This document shows positions 35,681 through 44,341 of a stretch of DNA of 64,000 nucleotides, one piece after another (the stretch's first letter is position 1; each line of letters begins with the position of its first letter). The stretch comes from CBDFKB01 sp965248715 (lineage in GTDB: Bacteria > Pseudomonadota > Alphaproteobacteria > Rhizobiales > Rhizobiaceae): contig CBDFKB010000008.1 of NCBI GenBank assembly GCA_965248715.1, forward strand, positions 1,550,001 to 1,614,000, given 5' to 3'. Below the pieces are notes generated by a model, which worked only from the letters and a program-made list of their open reading frames with translations, searched no databases and was not told the DNA's origin. The position numbers were made by a program, and so were the translations under genes.

Positions 35681-36658
35681 ATGAACCATACGCCTTCGAT
35701 TGCCGCGATCCGCGCCACCGCTGAACGGCTCCGCCCTTATTTGTTGCGCACCCCTTCGCTCGACTATTACGGCAGCGGCCTACCGGGAATTTCGTCGGAT
35801 AGTTCGATCGCGTTGAAGCTGGAATTGTTGCAACGCACCGGCAGTTTCAAGCCACGCGGCGCGATCAATGTGATGCTGCACTTTGATGATACACAAAGGA
35901 AATGCGGAGTGACCGCCATGTCGGCCGGTAACCACGCAATCGCCACCGCCTATGCCGCGCGCACGCTTGGCATCGATGCCAAGGTAGCAATGCCCAAGAC
36001 CGCCAATCCATTTCGGGTCGCGCGCTGCAAGGCACTGGGCGCCGATATCGTGTTTGCTGAAGACATCGCGGAACTATTTGATATCGTGGCTAAATTGCAG
36101 GAACAGGAAGGCCGGGTTCTGGTGCACCCATTCGAGGGCCAACACACGTTTGAAGGAACCGGCACGGTCGGGCTCGAATTCATCGAAGACGTACCAGACC
36201 TTGAAGCGGTGGTTGTGCCGATCGGCGGCGGTGGGTTGATCGCCGGCGTCGCCTCGGCGATCAAACAGATCAAACCGGAGTGCGCGATCTATGGGGTTGA
36301 ACCGGAAGGCGCCAGCGGCATGAGCCAGTGCCTATCCAGCGGCCAGGTGATTTCCCGGGTCAATGTGGATACCATCGCCGACAGCCTTGGCGCGCCGATG
36401 CATACCGAAGGTGCATACACGATTATCCGCGACCATGTGGATGATGTGGTGACCGTCTGTGATGCGGCGCTGGCTAAAGCCATGAAACTGACCTTTACCG
36501 ACCTCAAATTGGCTGTCGAACCGGCTGGCGCAGCCGCTCTTGCCGCTACCATCGGTCCGTTAAGCGAAAGGCTTTCCGGTAAAAAAATCGGCATTATTGT
36601 TTGTGGTAGCAATATAGACCTGCAATCCTACAATCGATTCGTCGAAATGGGAGGTTAA
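35681..36658 (+). CDS. Threonine/serine dehydratase-like PLP enzyme (fold type II)
   Basis: A 325-residue pyridoxal-phosphate enzyme. The PLP lysine is Lys57 in RTGSFKPRGAIN, the Asn loop is MSAGNHAIATAYAAR and the phosphate-binding loop is PIGGGGLIAGVAS (about 183). The ACT domain of biosynthetic IlvA is absent, so a catabolic threonine/serine dehydratase or another member (for example racemase or hydroxyaspartate dehydratase-like) fits. Two bases separate it from the lytic transglycosylase gene, suggesting co-transcription. Confidence 0.88.
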   Translation: MNHTPSIAAIRATAERLRPYLLRTPSLDYYGSGLPGISSDSSIALKLELLQRTGSFKPRGAINVMLHFDDTQRKCGVTAMSAGNHAIATAYAARTLGIDAKVAMPKTANPFRVARCKALGADIVFAEDIAELFDIVAKLQEQEGRVLVHPFEGQHTFEGTGTVGLEFIEDVPDLEAVVVPIGGGGLIAGVASAIKQIKPECAIYGVEPEGASGMSQCLSSGQVISRVNVDTIADSLGAPMHTEGAYTIIRDHVDDVVTVCDAALAKAMKLTFTDLKLAVEPAGAAALAATIGPLSERLSGKKIGIIVCGSNIDLQSYNRFVEMGG

Positions 36659-36660
36659 CC

Positions 36661-37884
36661 TTGAAAAAACCGATAACAATCGCTCGTATGTTTGCAGCAC
36701 GTTGCACGATCGCAACAATCGCAATTTTTGCTCTCACTGCGGCAGCCGATGCGGCCTGCCAAAACAGCGGAAAATTTTCCACCTGGGTACGGGATTTTAA
36801 GATCGAGGCTGCGGCAAGCGGCATCTCGGCAGCGGCGATCGGCTCAGCTTCAAAACAATTTGCCTACGATGCCAACATCATCGCCCGCGACCGCAAGCAA
36901 TCGGTGTTTTCGCAAAGTTTTCTGAAATTCGCCGGACGCATGGTGGCGCAATACCGTTTGGACCACGGCGCCAAGAACATCAAGAAATTTCGCTCGACTT
37001 TTCAGCGCATCGAGGGTGACTATGGGGTGCCGGCCCCGGTGATCACTGCGTTTTGGGGCCTGGAGAGCGATTACGGCGCTAATACTGGCGATCTGTCGAC
37101 CCTGCGCTCCCTGGCAACCCTTGCTTATGACTGCCGGCGCGGGGCAAAATTTCGTGGCCAATTGCTCGATGCCCTGCGCATCATCGACAATGGCGATCTT
37201 AGTGCGGCGCAAATGCGCGGTTCGTGGGCCGGTGAACTCGGCCAAACCCAATTCCTGCCTACCGAATATATGGAGACCGCGGTCGACTATGACGGTGATG
37301 GCCGCCGCGACCTGTTGCGCAGCAAGCCGGATGTGCTGGCCTCCTCGGCTCGGCTCATGCAACGTTTCGGCTGGCGGCGCGGCGAACCCTGGCTGCAAGA
37401 GGTGCGTGCGCCGGCTGAAATGGACTGGGAACAGGCCGACATCGATATCCGCCATCCGCGTGCCACCTGGCGTTCCTGGGGCGTGCGCAACATCGACGGC
37501 AGCCCGATTGCCAATGATGGACTTCCAGCCTCGCTGTTACTGCCAATGGGTCACAAGGGGCCGGCGTTTCTCGCCTACGCCAATTTCCATGTGTTCCTGG
37601 AATGGAACCAATCCCTGGTCTATTCGACCACCGCAGCCTATTTCGCCACCAGGCTGGCCGGCGCACCACGGGTCAGTGGCGGTAAGGGCGTTACCCCGCT
37701 TTCCTTTAAGCAGATCAAACATTTGCAGCGCTTGCTGGTCAATCGCGGTTATGACGTTGGCAAGGTCGACGGCATTATCGGCAAACGTACCCGCTCGGCG
37801 GTCAAAGATATGCAGTCAAAACTGGGGCTGCCGGCGGATTCCTATCCAACCGCGCGCCTGCTCAACCGGTTGGCCGGCGGGTAA
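36661..37884 (+). CDS. Lytic murein transglycosylase (MltB type) with peptidoglycan-binding domain
   Basis: A periplasmic enzyme that cleaves glycan strands of murein to anhydro-muropeptides. There is a signal peptide at residues 1-32 (CTIATIAIFALTAAADA). The SLT_2/GH103 domain carries catalytic Glu135 in AFWGLESDYGAN, with GSWAGELGQTQFLPTEY conserved. The C-terminal PG_binding_1 domain (about 335-405) shows LQRLLVNRGYDVGKVDGIIG and TRSAVKDMQSKLGL. Length 407. The start is directly 2 bp after the dehydratase stop. The 3' side is a long repeat region. Confidence 0.93.
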   Translation: MKKPITIARMFAARCTIATIAIFALTAAADAACQNSGKFSTWVRDFKIEAAASGISAAAIGSASKQFAYDANIIARDRKQSVFSQSFLKFAGRMVAQYRLDHGAKNIKKFRSTFQRIEGDYGVPAPVITAFWGLESDYGANTGDLSTLRSLATLAYDCRRGAKFRGQLLDALRIIDNGDLSAAQMRGSWAGELGQTQFLPTEYMETAVDYDGDGRRDLLRSKPDVLASSARLMQRFGWRRGEPWLQEVRAPAEMDWEQADIDIRHPRATWRSWGVRNIDGSPIANDGLPASLLLPMGHKGPAFLAYANFHVFLEWNQSLVYSTTAAYFATRLAGAPRVSGGKGVTPLSFKQIKHLQRLLVNRGYDVGKVDGIIGKRTRSAVKDMQSKLGLPADSYPTARLLNRLAGG

Positions 37885-37951
37885 TTATCATTGCTTTGGG
37901 TGCAACCGCATGCCGATGCCAATTAAAACAGTGCGGCAATGCGAAATTCGC

Positions 37952-38198
37952 TAGCGCCTGTCACCAAGCGTTGGATACGTTTTGTCGCGCTATCTGAGCA
38001 CCTCTAAAAACCCTTCTTTTGGGTCCTGGGAGCAATTTTTTGTTTTTGCGTTCCTCAAATATTTCAACATATTATCCGGTACTCAAAACGTCAAAATCAC
38101 ACCCAGCCCACCAAAATCGAGGGTTTTTAGACGTACTCATCTGTTTGTTTTACGTGTCATTTTTCCCAAAATCAGTACCCACTTTTCGGGAATATGCT
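37952..38198. repeat. Diverged and expanded family D unit
   Basis: Begins TAGCGCCTGTCACCAAGCGT, as the units that follow it. It then carries about 140 bp of unrelated A/T-rich sequence and ends with a family D hairpin half (TCATTTTTCCCAAAATCAGT ... TTTTCGGGAATATGC). It is thus an array unit split by extra sequence. No gene is seen between 37885 and 38609. Confidence 0.65.
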
Positions 38199-38610
38199 TA
38201 GCGCTTGTCACCAAGCGTTGGAATAGCCTCGTCGCGCTATCTGTTTGTTTTGTCGCGTATTCTTGTCCGAAAACCGCTACCCACTTTTCGGGAATACGCT
38301 CTAGCGCTTGTCACCAAGCGTTGGATACGCTTCGTAGCGCTATCTGATTGTTTTGTCGCGTATTCTTATCCGAAAACCGCTACCCACTTTTCGGGAATAC
38401 GCTCTAGCGCTTGTCACCAAGCGTTGGATACGCTTCGTAGCGCTATCTGATTGTTTTGTCGCGTATTCTTGTCCGAAAACCGCTACCCACTTTTCGGCAA
38501 TACGCTCTAGCGCTTGTCACCAAGCGTTGGATACGATTCGTCGCGCTATCTCTTTGTTTTGTCGCGTATTCTTGTCCGAAAACCGCTACACACTTTTCGG
38601 GAATACGCTT
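38199..38610. repeat. Tandem array of four 103 bp family D units
   Basis: Units begin at 38199, 38302, 38405 and 38508, an exact 103 bp period. Each has block 1, TAGCGCTTGTCACCAAGCG...GCGCTA, and block 2, a hairpin GCGTATTC-CCGAAAA...TTTTCGG-GAATACGC. Units differ at few positions. The array fills the convergent gap between the transglycosylase and peroxiredoxin genes; its last base is the first of the peroxiredoxin stop. Open frames through it are by-products of the period not creating stops. Confidence 0.85.
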
Positions 38611-39272
38611 TAATCCTTCGGCTGCGGGACCATACGGATATATGGCTTTACCGTTTTCCAACCATCGGGATATTTTTGTTTGGCTTCCCAATCCGATACT
38701 GCCGGAACGATAATCACGTCATCGCCGCGCTGCCAATTGACCGGCGTTGCTACCTTGTGCTTGGCAGCCAATTGCATGGAATCGATCACCCGCAATATTT
38801 CATCGAAATTGCGCCCAGTGCTCATCGGATAGGTCAAAATCAGCTTGATTGATTTGTCAGGGGCAACGACGAAAACTGATCGCACGGTTTGATTGTCTGC
38901 TGCGGTGCGACCTTCTGCACCACCCGCGATCGCCGCTGGCAGCATGCCATAAGCTTTGGCGACTGCAAGATCGGTATCGCCGATCATCGGATAGTTAGGC
39001 GCCGCCCCCATCATATCCTTGATGTCTAACGACCATCTTGCGTGGTTTTCGACCGGGTCGACGCTAAGGCCAATGATCTTGGTATTGCGCTTGTCGAACT
39101 CCGGCTTCAGCAGGGCCATTTGACCAAGTTCGGTGGTACAGACCGGAGTGAAATCTTTTGGGTGAGAAAATAGAACGCACCAGCCGTCGCCGATCCAATC
39201 GTGGAACGAAATCACACCTTCAGTGGTTTCCGCCGTGAAATCCGGCGCAATATCGCCTATCTGGAGCGCCAT
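38610..39272 (-). CDS. 1-Cys peroxiredoxin (Prx6/AhpC-TSA family)
   Basis: Reduces hydrogen peroxide and organic hydroperoxides. It has 220 residues, with peroxidatic Cys45 in HPKDFTPVCTTELG and the Prx6 C-terminal extension (GDDVIIVPAVSDWEAKQKYP). No resolving Cys is at the 2-Cys position. The other Cys (residue 32) is in GDGWCVLFSHP. The start MALQIGDIAPDFTAET is typical. A single gene; its stop codon abuts the 103 bp repeat array. Confidence 0.93.
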   Translation of the reverse strand: MALQIGDIAPDFTAETTEGVISFHDWIGDGWCVLFSHPKDFTPVCTTELGQMALLKPEFDKRNTKIIGLSVDPVENHARWSLDIKDMMGAAPNYPMIGDTDLAVAKAYGMLPAAIAGGAEGRTAADNQTVRSVFVVAPDKSIKLILTYPMSTGRNFDEILRVIDSMQLAAKHKVATPVNWQRGDDVIIVPAVSDWEAKQKYPDGWKTVKPYIRMVPQPKD

Positions 39273-39387
39273 GGCCCTATCCTTTGTATCGGTGATCGTT
39301 AACCAATGTCATAGCAACCTGCCTCGCCCAAGCAAAAGGCATAGGTTGCTGACCGTGGACGCCCCGGGCAAATAGTTCTGCGCGCAT

Positions 39388-40767
39388 TCAACCGCTGGTG
39401 GAAACCATTTGCTGTTGCAGGGCGGCATTGGGAATGCGGAAAATCTGCCCTGGATAAATCCAATGCGGATCGCGGATTTGCCCTTTGTTGGCCTCGTAGA
39501 TCGTCGTATAGCGGACGCCGTGGCCCAAGGTGCGCCTGGAGATCCGCCATAGATTATCGCCACGGCGGATGATCACCGATGCGCCCGTGCGCAAAATCAC
39601 TGGCTCAACCGATTGGGCTTTGGTGACTGCAACCTGGGCCGCTACGGTGGCACTAAGCGGCACCGCCTGCTGTTTCGGCATTTCGCTCGCGGTTACGATT
39701 TCCGCCTTGTCGGCGGCAAGCCGCGTATCGACGACTGTCTGGCCGCGATTTTCTTCGGCGACCAGTATTTTTTCCTCAACCGGATCAGCCTGATGCAGCA
39801 ATTGTACTTCGGCACGCGCGGTAACAGTAAGGTTCGTGGGCTGCAACATATCGGTGCGCACATTGTGCAACCCGGCGCTGATCTTACCGTTAGTTTCCAG
39901 CAAAAACGCGCCCTGGGGTCCGACAATCGCTTCGCCAAGATAGCGATGATCGACATAAATGCGCACCGCTTGGCCCGGTTTGCCTTCGCCGGCGATGTAG
40001 ATCTTGTCGCCTTCGATTTCCACCGCTTTGACCGTAACGGTCAACCCCAGCGCTTGAGTTTTAGCCGGCGCAACCGGTTCCTCGACCGCAACCGCAGCTG
40101 CTACCGGCTCTTGCGGTTCTACCTTTAGTTTGGCGGTTTCTTGTTCCCGGTCGGCTTGGGCATCCACCAGCGGCTCGGTCTCCAACGCAGCTTCGGCCAC
40201 CACCGGCTTTTCAACCGGCGCGAGATCTAATTGCAGTACCCGGCTTGGCTGGTTCGGTTCGCTCACCATGGCAAGCGCGGTACCGTCTTCGTCAGGCACG
40301 TGCAAGATTGCCGCTTCCGCTGACATCACCACCGCACCGTCTGCGGTGGTAGCGCGGATAATCAATTCATAATCGCCGGAGCTAAGTGCCTGGTCGAAAA
40401 CGATCGCGAAATCGCCGGTCGCACCGGACAAAGTCACAGCTAGCACCTGGCCCGATGAAAGGATTTCAATATCGGCGCGTGGCGGCCCGGTACCGGCGAT
40501 CACAACGCTGCCATCGCGCTCAAGCCTGACAACATTAAATACCGGCAATACCGGATCAATGATTGGTTTGCCGCGCGGTACCTCGATCGCCACCGAGGGC
40601 TGCACCGATACCGGCTGCGGCTCAACCATCGCGGCTGGTTCAATGATTGCCACCACCGGCGTATCGGCACCAGTATCAACGTAGGATTTGACCGCGACTC
40701 CGGCGATACCGGCCGTCACCACCCCGCCGCCAATCATCATGATCATCGGTGTAATTTGCAATGCCAT
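39388..40767 (-). CDS. LysM domain cell-envelope protein
   Basis: A 459-residue protein with an N-terminal membrane anchor (MIMMIGGGVVTAGIAGVAVKS). A proline/valine/glutamate-rich middle region holds two Ig-like beta segments (e.g. DGSVVIAGTGPPRADIEIL; GDKIYIAGEGKPGQAVRIYV). The C-terminal LysM module is at about 405-450 (GDNLWRISRRTLGHGVRYTT, WIYPGQIFRIP) and binds peptidoglycan. The pattern matches a known alphaproteobacterial LysM-containing family of unknown role. ATG 40767 is favoured: the 34 extra upstream codons precede the anchor and look non-family. Confidence 0.82.
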   Translation of the reverse strand: MALQITPMIMMIGGGVVTAGIAGVAVKSYVDTGADTPVVAIIEPAAMVEPQPVSVQPSVAIEVPRGKPIIDPVLPVFNVVRLERDGSVVIAGTGPPRADIEILSSGQVLAVTLSGATGDFAIVFDQALSSGDYELIIRATTADGAVVMSAEAAILHVPDEDGTALAMVSEPNQPSRVLQLDLAPVEKPVVAEAALETEPLVDAQADREQETAKLKVEPQEPVAAAVAVEEPVAPAKTQALGLTVTVKAVEIEGDKIYIAGEGKPGQAVRIYVDHRYLGEAIVGPQGAFLLETNGKISAGLHNVRTDMLQPTNLTVTARAEVQLLHQADPVEEKILVAEENRGQTVVDTRLAADKAEIVTASEMPKQQAVPLSATVAAQVAVTKAQSVEPVILRTGASVIIRRGDNLWRISRRTLGHGVRYTTIYEANKGQIRDPHWIYPGQIFRIPNAALQQQMVSTSG

Positions 40768-41221
40768 GTTTGGTTCCAATCGATAATTCGGCGCGCCCCG
40801 CGTTCTCGGCCCGGGGGAAACCACCATTCCAGTGCTGGTATGAGCACCGGCCGGGATTGGTTGCACCACGATTCAATAAGGAATTCTAAGTGCGAATGCG
40901 TGCAAACGCAAGATGCGCGGTGGTTTGCCGATAAACCACTCATAGGAATCCGGCAGCAGCGCCGCGTCGGTTTTGTGTAGGTAAGGTTGCTTGCGCTACC
41001 CAATACCCAAGGAATTGGATTTGCGACGGCGGGCATATTCAGTCAGATCGATATTCGGCATTGTCAACTGCACCCCCAGCTACATGATGAATGGCTCAGG
41101 GAGAACTGCCCCATCAATCCAGCCTTGGCTAAGATGCCTGAGCACCGCGATGTGAATTGCGACACCAAGGTGGATTTCGTCACGTCGCCTGGTGCGGATC
41201 AAATCTTGGTCTTCACGGGTT
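40768..41221. other. Gap between LysM gene and Tn3-type remnant; no confident gene
   Basis: About 450 bp. A 95-codon frame on the plus strand (40987-41274) runs into the transposon's inverted repeat and has no ribosome site. Another frame reads SIFGIVNCTPSYMMNGSG around 41040-41100, which recalls an oxidoreductase fragment but is too short to name. On the minus strand, MPNIDLTEYARRR (41062) opens a 21-codon frame with a GGGGG upstream. These may be debris of genes broken when the transposon arrived. Confidence 0.3.
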
Positions 41222-41278
41222 ATACCAAGGGACATTACTGCCCGGGGAAATTGATTACGAGCTGGTTTGTTTGATTTT
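41222..41278 (+). repeat. Left inverted repeat of the Tn3-type unit
   Basis: Begins ATACCAAGGGACATTACTG and continues through GGGGAAATTGATTACGAGCT. It matches the right repeat at 44318-44373 reversed, with about four differences. The outer 11 bp equal the ends of the family E element at 10.4 kb. On the minus strand it encodes the end KIKQTSS-stop of the tnpA remnant. Confidence 0.8.
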
Positions 41279-41356
41279 GGTCAAGTGGTTTGGGGGTTCC
41301 GGCACGCCGTATAGCTTTTGCTGGGTTTTTGATGTCAGCAGGGATCGTCGTGCCAT
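41255..41356 (-). pseudogene. Remnant of Tn3-family transposase (TnpA N-terminus)
   Basis: Thirty-three codons beginning MARRSLLTSKTQQKLYGVPE. This matches the start typical of Tn3-family transposases (M-RR-LLT--Q---L--LP/VP--). After about 25 residues it passes into the terminal repeat and ends KIKQTSS. The same seven residues end the resolvase frame at the other side, because both run out through the same inverted repeat. About 960 residues of a normal TnpA are missing. A GAGG precedes the ATG. Confidence 0.6.
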
Positions 41357-41362
41357 GTATGT

Positions 41363-41393
41363 GTCCTCAAAATTGTGTTGATCATTTTGAGAC
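41363..41393. promoter_or_regulatory. Dyad-symmetric site, candidate res/operator
   Basis: Arms GTCCTCAAAAT and ATTTTGAGAC around a short centre (TGTGTTG ATC), immediately upstream of the tnpA remnant. In Tn3-type elements the resolvase binds such imperfect dyads between tnpA and tnpR. Only one clear dyad is seen, so a complete three-subsite res is not shown. Confidence 0.35.
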
Positions 41394-41483
41394 TGTGGTC
41401 AATATAAAGATAAATAATGAGACAGCTTTCTGGGCCATAAAGCCGACTTACCCCTAGGGCAAGAAACCTGCCTCTAAAACGAA

Positions 41484-43148
41484 CCAGACTGTGTGGAAAC
41501 TCGAACTTAGATTCCATATAGGTGTGCAGCATGGTATTTTTCACCATGGCTCATATTTCTGGAACTGACCGCACCCAAATGTTGTTGTTGCCCGAAAGGG
41601 TGGAGGATTATGTTGGGGCGGATAACCCGGTTCGCTTCATTGATGCTTTTGTTGACGCCATGGATTTGCAAGGTGCGGGCTTTACAAGGGTTGAAGCCGA
41701 GGCGACGGGCCGGCCCGGCTATCATCCGGCGGATCTTTTGAAGCTCTATATTTATGGATATCTCAACCGGGTGCGCTCAAGCCGCCGGTTGGAGGTGGAG
41801 TGCTACCGCAATATTGAAGTGATCTGGCTGTTGCGGCATTTGAAGCCAGACTTCAAAACGATTGCTGATTTCCGACGCGATAACCGGGCGGCCTTCAAAC
41901 ATGTGTTCCGGGAGTTTGTGTTATTGTGTCGCCAACTTGATCTGTTTGGCCGGGAATTGCTGGCCGTTGATGGAACCCGGATCAAGGCTGTGAACGCCAA
42001 GGACAAGAACTTTACCAAAACCGGATTGACCAAAACCATCAAAGAGGCAGACGAGCGTCTGGCCGCATATCTGAGTGATATGGATGACGGCGATAATGGC
42101 GAGGATGGCTCACGCCCTTCAGGTGGTGATCCCAAGCTTGGTGAAAAGATCGCCAAACTTCAGGCCAGGCAAGGCCGCCACAAGGCCCTGCTTGGCGAAA
42201 TGGAGTGCAATGGCGAAAGCCAGATATCGCTGAGCGACCCGGACAGCCGGTATCAAGCGGGCAAGTCCAAGGCAGGCGTTAGTTACAATGTGCAGATTGC
42301 AGTTGATTGCAAACACAAGCTGATCGTCGCGCAAGAAGTTTGTACACAGGTTGGCGATCTGGGCCTGCTGGCCAAAACGGCGGAACCAGCCCGCACGATC
42401 CTTGGTGTTGAAGAAATCAATGTTGTGGCTGACCGGGGCTACTTCAAGATTGAAGATATCGAGGATTGTGAGAAAGCCGGGCTTGTACCCTTTGTGGCCA
42501 AACCGCAGCGTGGTTCAGCGGTGCGCGAAGGTTTGTTTGCCAAGGATGTGTTTAGCTATGATGCGGACAAGAACCAGTATATCTGCCCGGCAGGTGCGGT
42601 TCTTTTGCCAATGTATGAAAGCAAAGTGCGAGGCAACAGGAAGATTGATTATTGTAACCGCAAGGCCTGCCGTACCTGTAATCTGAAAGCAAAATGCACA
42701 AAGAGTTTTCGACGGGTATCTCGACTGGAAAATGAAGCGGTTCTGGATCGTATGGCAGTGCGCGTGAAAGCCCAGCCCGAAATAATGAACGAGCGCCGCA
42801 ACAGCGTTGAACATCCCTTTGGTTCGATCAAACAATGGATGGGTCAGGGTGCATTCCTGATGCGACATCTGGAAAACGTCCGCGCCGAGTTCTCGCTTAC
42901 CGCATTGGCCTACAACATCCGCCGGGCGCTCAATCTCGTCGGGGTAAAAGGATTGATGGTGGCAATACGGGCTTGAGGAGGCGCCATTGGCCAAAATCAG
43001 TCAATATCAATCGATAAAACCCAAATACCGCCCGGTATCGCGTAATCATGACAATTGAAATCGAAATCTTGCATGAAGGTCAATATCTGAAAATAAACAG
43101 CCGCAATATTAAATTGGTCATCTCAAAAGGTGTTTCCACACGGTCTGG
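41484..43148 (+). mobile_element. IS1182-family insertion sequence
   Basis: About 1.67 kb with terminal inverted repeats CCAGACTGTGTGGAAAC (41484-41500) and GTTTCCACACGGTCTGG (43132-43148), 16 of 17 matching. It holds one transposase gene. AACG is found near both outer edges (41478-41481 and 43149-43152) and could be part of a target duplication, but left spacing is 2 bp off. It is inserted in the Tn3-type unit and removed the 5' end of the AhpD-fold gene on its right. Confidence 0.75.
41546..42976 (+). CDS. IS1182-family DDE transposase
   Basis: Catalyses cut-and-paste of the surrounding insertion sequence. About 476 residues, apparently intact. N-terminal DUF772-type region with RPGYHPADLLKLYIYGYLNR and DFKTIADFRRDN. 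The DDE residues can be placed at Asp142 (LLAVDGTRI), Asp296 (NVVADRGYF) and Glu422 (RNSVEHPFGSIKQWMG). A Cys cluster, YICPAG...CRTCNLKAKC, lies between the last two, as is common in the family. ATG 41546 (MAHISGTDRTQ) matches the family N-terminus better than the first codon of the frame at 41522. Confidence 0.92.
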   Translation: MAHISGTDRTQMLLLPERVEDYVGADNPVRFIDAFVDAMDLQGAGFTRVEAEATGRPGYHPADLLKLYIYGYLNRVRSSRRLEVECYRNIEVIWLLRHLKPDFKTIADFRRDNRAAFKHVFREFVLLCRQLDLFGRELLAVDGTRIKAVNAKDKNFTKTGLTKTIKEADERLAAYLSDMDDGDNGEDGSRPSGGDPKLGEKIAKLQARQGRHKALLGEMECNGESQISLSDPDSRYQAGKSKAGVSYNVQIAVDCKHKLIVAQEVCTQVGDLGLLAKTAEPARTILGVEEINVVADRGYFKIEDIEDCEKAGLVPFVAKPQRGSAVREGLFAKDVFSYDADKNQYICPAGAVLLPMYESKVRGNRKIDYCNRKACRTCNLKAKCTKSFRRVSRLENEAVLDRMAVRVKAQPEIMNERRNSVEHPFGSIKQWMGQGAFLMRHLENVRAEFSLTALAYNIRRALNLVGVKGLMVAIRA

Positions 43149-43719
43149 AACGGTTAAAAGACAAGGTATTTATGTGCTCAAGCGAATAATCCATTTCCTG
43201 ATCCGGCGCGCAGAGCATCGAGTCGGCGTAGAATTCAACTATGTGCACCAGATCGCTGAAACCGATATTGGTTTGCTTTCTCGCTACAACAAAATCTTTG
43301 GCTTCCTTGATCCCAACAGGAAAGTCCCGCCTTTGGCCTATCATACCGCGCGCTTACGGGGCGCGATTGCAGCAGATTGCGGAACCTGTGTAGAGGCTGA
43401 AATTAACCTCGCACGCAACGCCCAGATCGACCCATTGATTATCGACCAACTTCTTGTTGCAAATTACGGTGATCTCTCACCGGAAATTTCCGCAGTTGCG
43501 GTTCTGTCCGACGCCGTAACAGGTAAGCGCACCGACGATCCTGTTGCCCGAGAAACGATCAGGAACGCATTTGGGGAAGCTGGGTTGATCGAAATCTCTT
43601 TCGCCATGAATGGTGCGGCCCTTCTTCCCGGGGTCAAGCGGGCCATGGGATACGCGACGGCTTGTGACATTCAGGCCATGAGCAAACTTGCAAAGAGCGC
43701 AGATGCCGCGTCTGGGTGA
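43149..43719 (+). pseudogene. AhpD-fold carboxymuconolactone decarboxylase family gene, 5' end lost
   Basis: The frame opens at 43048 inside the IS, but homology begins after the IS end. It reads FLIRRAEHRVGVEFNYVHQIA, then the redox motif AADCGTCVEAEINLARNAQI (CXXC) and DLSPEISAVAVLSDAVTG. CXXC-bearing members act as hydroperoxidases or thiol-dependent reductases. Its own start and promoter are missing; any product would start within the IS right end. It is probably former cargo of the transposon. The last 17 bp overlap the resolvase start. Confidence 0.6.
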
Positions 43720-44341
43720 CATCCTCGGCTATGCTCGCGTTCAACTCCCAAGCAGGACTTGTCTGGCCAAGTTACACGCCTGAAAGAAGTCGGTGCCATT
43801 CGGGTTTTCAAAGATGTCGTTTCCGGCAAGCGGTTTGACCGCCCCGCTTATCAGCACTGCCCGCACTGGTGACAACTTTGCCATTATACGGCTGGATCGA
43901 CTGGGGCGATCCCTCAAAGAACTTTTGAAAACCGTCGAAGACCTGAAAACCCAGAACATCGGGTTGATCAATCTCGAAGAACGCATCGATACGACATCCG
44001 CTGCGGGTGAGCTAATCTTCCACGTCTTCGGAGCCATCGCCCATTTTGAACGACGACTGATTTCAGCGCACACAAAAGATGGGATCGAAGCAGCCAGATT
44101 GAAGGGTCGAAAACCTGGAAGATCCCTACTTGAGGTCGAAACAATCTTGGCACTGAAAAACTTTGTCCAGGCAGGAATGATCGCCCGACAAGCCGCAAAA
44201 CAGCTGGGCATTGCAAGATCAACAGCCTACAGATTGATCAAAGAAACACCGCACACACAAGCATTCTCGGATTGTTCTGCCGAGCGGGATCCTACGAACA
44301 AACCTTCCGATGGGGCTAAAATCAAACAAACCAGCTCGTAG
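43703..44341 (+). pseudogene. Serine resolvase/invertase, double frameshift
   Basis: Three frames together give a normal Tn3-type resolvase. Frame 1 is MPRLGDILGYARV. It then needs one extra T in the codon of the catalytic serine (GTT-CA should be GTT-TCA, about 43741) to continue STPKQDLSGQVTRLKEVGA to RFDRPAYQ. A second shift near 43850-43860 leads into RTGDNFAIIRLDRLGRSLKE and the C-terminal helix-turn-helix IARQAAKQLGIARSTAYRLI. The catalytic Ser codon is thus destroyed. The long third frame alone (from 43793) lacks the active site. Confidence 0.75.

Noticed and set aside
37982..38852. Several overlapping open frames of 60-121 codons through the 38 kb repeats
   Set aside because: They are translations of the 103 bp tandem unit (recurring SACHQALDTLRSAI-type text in shifting frames). 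There is no ribosome site and no family match.
41040..41130. Fragment reading SIFGIVNCTPSYMMNGSG, recalling flavin monooxygenases
   Set aside because: Too short and with no second motif; chance similarity cannot be excluded.
40987..41274. 95-codon plus-strand frame before the transposon
   Set aside because: It runs through the left inverted repeat, has no ribosome site, and its sequence matches no family.
43793..44341. Intact 182-residue resolvase
   Set aside because: The frame lacks the catalytic serine region, which lies upstream in two other frames; it is the 3' part of a pseudogene.
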